Origin: Bacteroidaceae bacterium | GTDB lineage: Bacteria > Bacteroidota > Bacteroidia > Bacteroidales > Bacteroidaceae | Reading direction: 5' to 3' | Length of the DNA: 60,864 nucleotides | NCBI GenBank assembly: GCA_017548075.1 | Contig: JAFYNL010000062.1 | Location: 1 to 60,864 of the forward strand | Shown: positions 58,731 through 60,864 of the stretch, piece after piece | How the letters are laid out: every line of letters begins with the position of its first letter | Position numbering within the stretch: position 1 is the first letter of the stretch | The notes under the pieces: model-generated | The model's database searches: none | Seen by the model: the letters and a program-made list of their open reading frames with translations, nothing else | What the model was told of the DNA's origin: nothing | Program-made: the position numbers and the translations under genes

Positions 58731-59450
58731 TTATAGAACTGTGATTATAAAAGAAGAAACAAGTAATAATACTAGCAAGACTCCAAGACATCCGCCCTTG
58801 TTTGGCGTGGAAGTCTCTATGCTTGATTGTTTATTTGGTCTTAACAAATCTGATTCGCTTCTAATAGGATTCCCATTTGCATCGTAGTCATCATTTGTTC
58901 GTTTGTTTTTAGTAAATACGACATCACCATTAGGTTCAGAATAGCAATGGAAAGGTAGGACAAAACCAGAAATCTGGTCTGTGTCATACAAAGCCCTATT
59001 ATTTAGCAAAGTAAAGAACTTCTGAGCAAGTGTTTTATCTTTGTCTGAATATACTTCTTCAAAATATTGCTTTACATCTTCATCTTGATACTCAGGACAT
59101 TCAGACAAATAGATTGTCCTTTCCTGAGCCTCTTTGTATAATCTCTCAATAAAAGGATTCACTTTTGCGATAACCTTGGCGTGCTTACGTTCAGCAATAC
59201 CAAATCGGACAAGTTTTCTTCCTTCAGTCATTTCACGTAGTAAAGCCGTGAATGTTGCATCAGTCAATTCTTCTTGTCTGCGATATAGTTCTTTAACTAT
59301 TTCCATCGCTACCTCAAAATTGTCTTCATACAAATTGGGGTAAATGCCCTCTACTGATGATGCCAAATAGTCATCAGAAAAAGTAGGATGCTCCTCTCGG
59401 AATTTTGCGATTGCGGCTTTTGTCGCTGTAAGTCTTTTCTTCTCGTCCAT
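58731..59450 (-). CDS. Cytoplasmic-domain protein with C-terminal membrane anchor
   Basis: A 239-residue protein. The body is charged and helical (KLVRFGIAERKHAKVIAKVN, PFIERLYKEAQERTIYLSEC); the last 20 residues, CLGVLLVLLLVSSFIITVL, are one hydrophobic helix, so the protein is probably tail-anchored in the inner membrane. No family recognised. Start at ATG 59450 (MDEKKRLTATK). It is the first gene after structured RNA copy 2 and would begin a seven-gene leftward unit. Confidence 0.7.
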   Translation of the reverse strand: MDEKKRLTATKAAIAKFREEHPTFSDDYLASSVEGIYPNLYEDNFEVAMEIVKELYRRQEELTDATFTALLREMTEGRKLVRFGIAERKHAKVIAKVNPFIERLYKEAQERTIYLSECPEYQDEDVKQYFEEVYSDKDKTLAQKFFTLLNNRALYDTDQISGFVLPFHCYSEPNGDVVFTKNKRTNDDYDANGNPIRSESDLLRPNKQSSIETSTPNKGGCLGVLLVLLLVSSFIITVL

Positions 59451-59480
59451 TGTAAGGATTTTATTTAGTAAAACAAGAAA

Positions 59481-59645
59481 TGCGCAGACTATCTCCACGC
59501 ATCTACTAGGTTCACCACAAACCCACTTACACCGCAGAAACGTCTGCGCATAAAGCGCACACGCTCTGTGTAAGTTTGGCTCTCTTATTTCTTCGAGGTG
59601 GTGATTCGTAGATGATGAGCCGTTTTATTGCATTCCTTTCGAAAT
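59481..59645 (-). ncRNA. Rod-shaped structured RNA, copy 2
   Basis: Minus-strand transcript from about 59645. Nested stems: CATCTAC with GTAGATG, CACCAC with GTGGTG, ACTTACAC with GTGTAAGT, tip TGCGC-TTTAT-GCGCA, plus the CGCAG/CTGCG alternative. It shares with copy 1 the 5' sequence (GCAG, ATT, GAAAG, AATG, AA), the CACCTCG-AAGA bulge and the 3' end GTCTGCGC followed by TTTCTT. At the tip, TACGC/GCGTA in copy 1 is TGCGC/GCGCA here, a compensatory change that supports the fold. The next start codon (59450) is 31 bases downstream, so it could be a leader RNA. Confidence 0.75.
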
Positions 59646-59651
59646 ACGCTG

Positions 59652-59686
59652 CAAATATAATCATTTTCCTCCAATAAAACACAAAA
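59652..59686 (-). promoter_or_regulatory. Promoter of structured RNA copy 2
   Basis: On the minus strand TTTTG (59686-59682) and TATATTTG (59659-59652) are 22 bases apart, directly before the RNA. Confidence 0.75.
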
Positions 59687-59985
59687 TCACAAGACTTTTT
59701 GGCTAAAAATATATAAATCGAATGTGATTTTGCAGGAAATCGCGGTATTTTTACATGAGATTCCAGATTTTATTGCTATATTTGCACTTGAATCAACAAT
59801 GAAAGGATGGAGTGAGTTAGAATAACAAGTTATCGCAACTTCTAAAAGAGCCGATTTCGAGTTACCCACTAACTACTTTCGAGTTACCCACTAACTACAA
59901 AGTAGTTACCCACTAACTCAAAAACACCTCCTACGACGACCTTTCGGGCAGTGGTTCAGAGTATGAACTTAAAACAATAGGAATT
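59687..59985 (+). other. Intergenic region before the second HU-like gene
   Basis: The region contains a -7 element TATATTTG at 59777-59784 for the rightward gene, an 8-codon frame (ATG at 59799, MKGWSELE) that could be a leader peptide, and three GAGTTACCCACTAACTAC repeats at 59859-59919. No other gene was seen. Confidence 0.5.
59859..59919. repeat. Triplicate GAGTTACCCACTAACTAC repeat
   Basis: Copies at 59859-59876 and 59881-59898 are identical; a third at 59903-59919 differs at its ends. The spacing of 22 bases from one to the next places them on the same DNA face. Each unit is partly symmetric (GTTA...TAAC). Likely operator sites for the HU-like gene. Confidence 0.65.
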
Positions 59986-60498
59986 ATGGCAAAGGTAAAG
60001 TATTATGCCAAAGAGAACACTAAGTTGGGCACCCACAGCTGGTATGCCGTCCCAGTGCCCAATGGTACGCTGACTTTCGAAGAACTTTGTCAGGAAGCGT
60101 GCGAAAACACGAGCATCGAGCCTTCGATTATGCGGGCTGCGGTGACTGAGTACATGAAGGTGGTGAAGCGGAATGTGCTGAAAGGCTTCCGTGTTCCCGT
60201 TGGTGACCAGTTCATTACGGTCTATCCGAACTTGAACTGCTCGGTGAAGGACACGAAGAACCAGGACGGCACGGTGAAGGAAGCTGCCACGGCCAAGATG
60301 GTGACCGCCTCGAAGGGAAAGAGCCGTCTGGGCGCATCGGTGGCCATCAACTTCAGCAAGCAGTTTGCTATGGAAGTATCTTGGCAGAAGGTTGACGAGA
60401 CGGGCGCTGCTGTAGAAGAAGAGGACATCACCGATGGTGGCTCCGAGTCAGGCGGTGGTGGCGGTGGCACCAATCCTCCCGGAGAACTCGAAGAGTAG
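59986..60498 (+). CDS. HU-like DNA-binding protein with glycine-rich tail
   Basis: A 170-residue protein of the Bacteroidetes HU family with glycine-rich end. The HU-like part is TLTFEELCQEACENTSIEPS, MRAAVTEYMKVVKRNVLKGF, RVPVGDQFITVYPNL; the last 30 residues hold GGSESGGGGGGTNPPGE. It is a different subtype from the one at 48966. Such proteins are abundant in Bacteroidales and may act as nucleoid or locus-specific DNA binders. Three repeats upstream may be its operator; a strong terminator follows. Confidence 0.85.
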   Translation: MAKVKYYAKENTKLGTHSWYAVPVPNGTLTFEELCQEACENTSIEPSIMRAAVTEYMKVVKRNVLKGFRVPVGDQFITVYPNLNCSVKDTKNQDGTVKEAATAKMVTASKGKSRLGASVAINFSKQFAMEVSWQKVDETGAAVEEEDITDGGSESGGGGGGTNPPGELEE

Positions 60499-60523
60499 GT
60501 CTCTTATTACCACATCAATCTTT

Positions 60524-60565
60524 AACGACAAGCAAGGCTTTTGGGCTTTGCTTGTCGTTTTTTTT
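60524..60565 (+). terminator. Terminator after the second HU-like gene
   Basis: AACGACAAGCAA and TTGCTTGTCGTT form a 12-base perfect stem with a GC-rich inner loop, followed by T residues to 60564. Confidence 0.92.
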
Positions 60566-60833
60566 GTGCAAATCCTGTTGAACTATTCGACCGTTTTTGC
60601 AGTACACATCTCAAAATTGCAGACTTTAGCCCCAAAAGTGGCATGATTTTATTTGATTTGGCTGAAATGTATGCAAAATCGGTAGGACTTTCGAGAAATC
60701 CTTTTGTAGTACAAAACAGGTGTCCCTGTTTCTGTCCTCCTAAAAGTTTCTCTGGCTACTCGCAGGCTCGCAGACCGTGTCCTTCTTTCTAACAGTTTTA
60801 TATTCATCCCCTTTCATTAAAAAATTCATAGAC
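60566..60833 (+). other. Intergenic region at the right end
   Basis: It contains a perfect 7-base hairpin (AAACAGG-TGTC-CCTGTTT, 60714-60731). No consensus promoter and no small gene with a credible start were found. Confidence 0.4.
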
Positions 60834-60864
60834 ATGAAGAAAAAGAACATAACTAAGAAACCAC
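60834..60864 (+). CDS. Start of a gene cut by the right edge
   Basis: ATG at 60834 opens a frame of ten codons (MKKKNITKKP) to the window end. A basic start after a 268-base non-coding stretch is typical of a real gene, but nothing more can be said. Confidence 0.4.
   Translation, partial: MKKKNITKKP

Noticed and set aside
59859-59919. Repeats considered as a CRISPR array
   Set aside because: Only three units with 4-base gaps, no spacers and no cas genes.

Overview
The window is chromosomal DNA from a member of the Bacteroidales, most likely Prevotella-like. The evidence is the promoter type (TTTG, 19-22 bases, TAnnTTTG, seen more than ten times), the fused MurF/alanine racemase, a GldE homologue beside ssb, GSCFA next to dxs, BspA-type leucine-rich-repeat proteins with a type IX-secretion-like C-terminal tail, a 'smalltalk' micro-protein, HU-like DNA-binding proteins and a DUF3987 ATPase. 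No rRNA, tRNA or CRISPR array was seen.

Layout. 1-1.2 kb: two unknown leftward genes, one cut by the window edge. 1.3-7.9 kb: a rightward surface-protein cluster (two leucine-rich-repeat proteins, an unknown secreted protein, a small polyvalent-type kinase) with shared leaders and shared C-terminal tails. 7.9-15.5 kb: a tightly overlapping leftward operon GSCFA, murF-alr, ABC binding protein, permease, GH20 hexosaminidase, ABC ATPase. 15.6-18.9 kb: dxs-trkA. 19-24.4 kb: a HerA-like ATPase and a large GH76 mannanase. 24.5-28.2 kb: a metA, U32 peptidase, membrane lipoprotein operon. 28.2-31.6 kb: small proteins, a serine hydrolase and a thioredoxin. 31.7-39.7 kb: gyrA, two TPR proteins, gldE-ssb and a secreted nuclease/phosphatase-fold protein. 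39.8-45.3 kb: a metalloprotease and a sugar operon (aldolase, lyxose/mannose isomerase, PfkB kinase).

45.3-47.7 kb holds a compact three-gene unit (TIR-like protein, AAA/ABC-type ATPase, DUF4435 TOPRIM-like protein). It resembles the PARIS defence pair with an added Thoeris-type TIR gene and is the best candidate for an undescribed defence system. 48.8-60.9 kb is an accessory region: HU-like protein, micro-proteins, DUF3987 ATPase, DUF5675 protein, a cut-off LRR gene, an excisionase-like HTH protein, a broken tyrosine recombinase, and a leftward seven-gene unit ending in three tandem paralogous small proteins behind an HNH nuclease.

Two copies of one structured RNA, each directly behind a strong promoter, lie at about 52.3 kb (+) and 59.6 kb (-). 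They share primary sequence at both ends, and their tip hairpin shows compensatory changes. They are the best non-coding find. A family of intergenic repeats built on 22-base units (core AACGTGTTA) occurs at 18.9, 30.4, 39.6 and 42.3 kb, and a palindromic repeat has inserted in frame into the U32 peptidase gene. All calls come from reading the sequence; no database search was possible.
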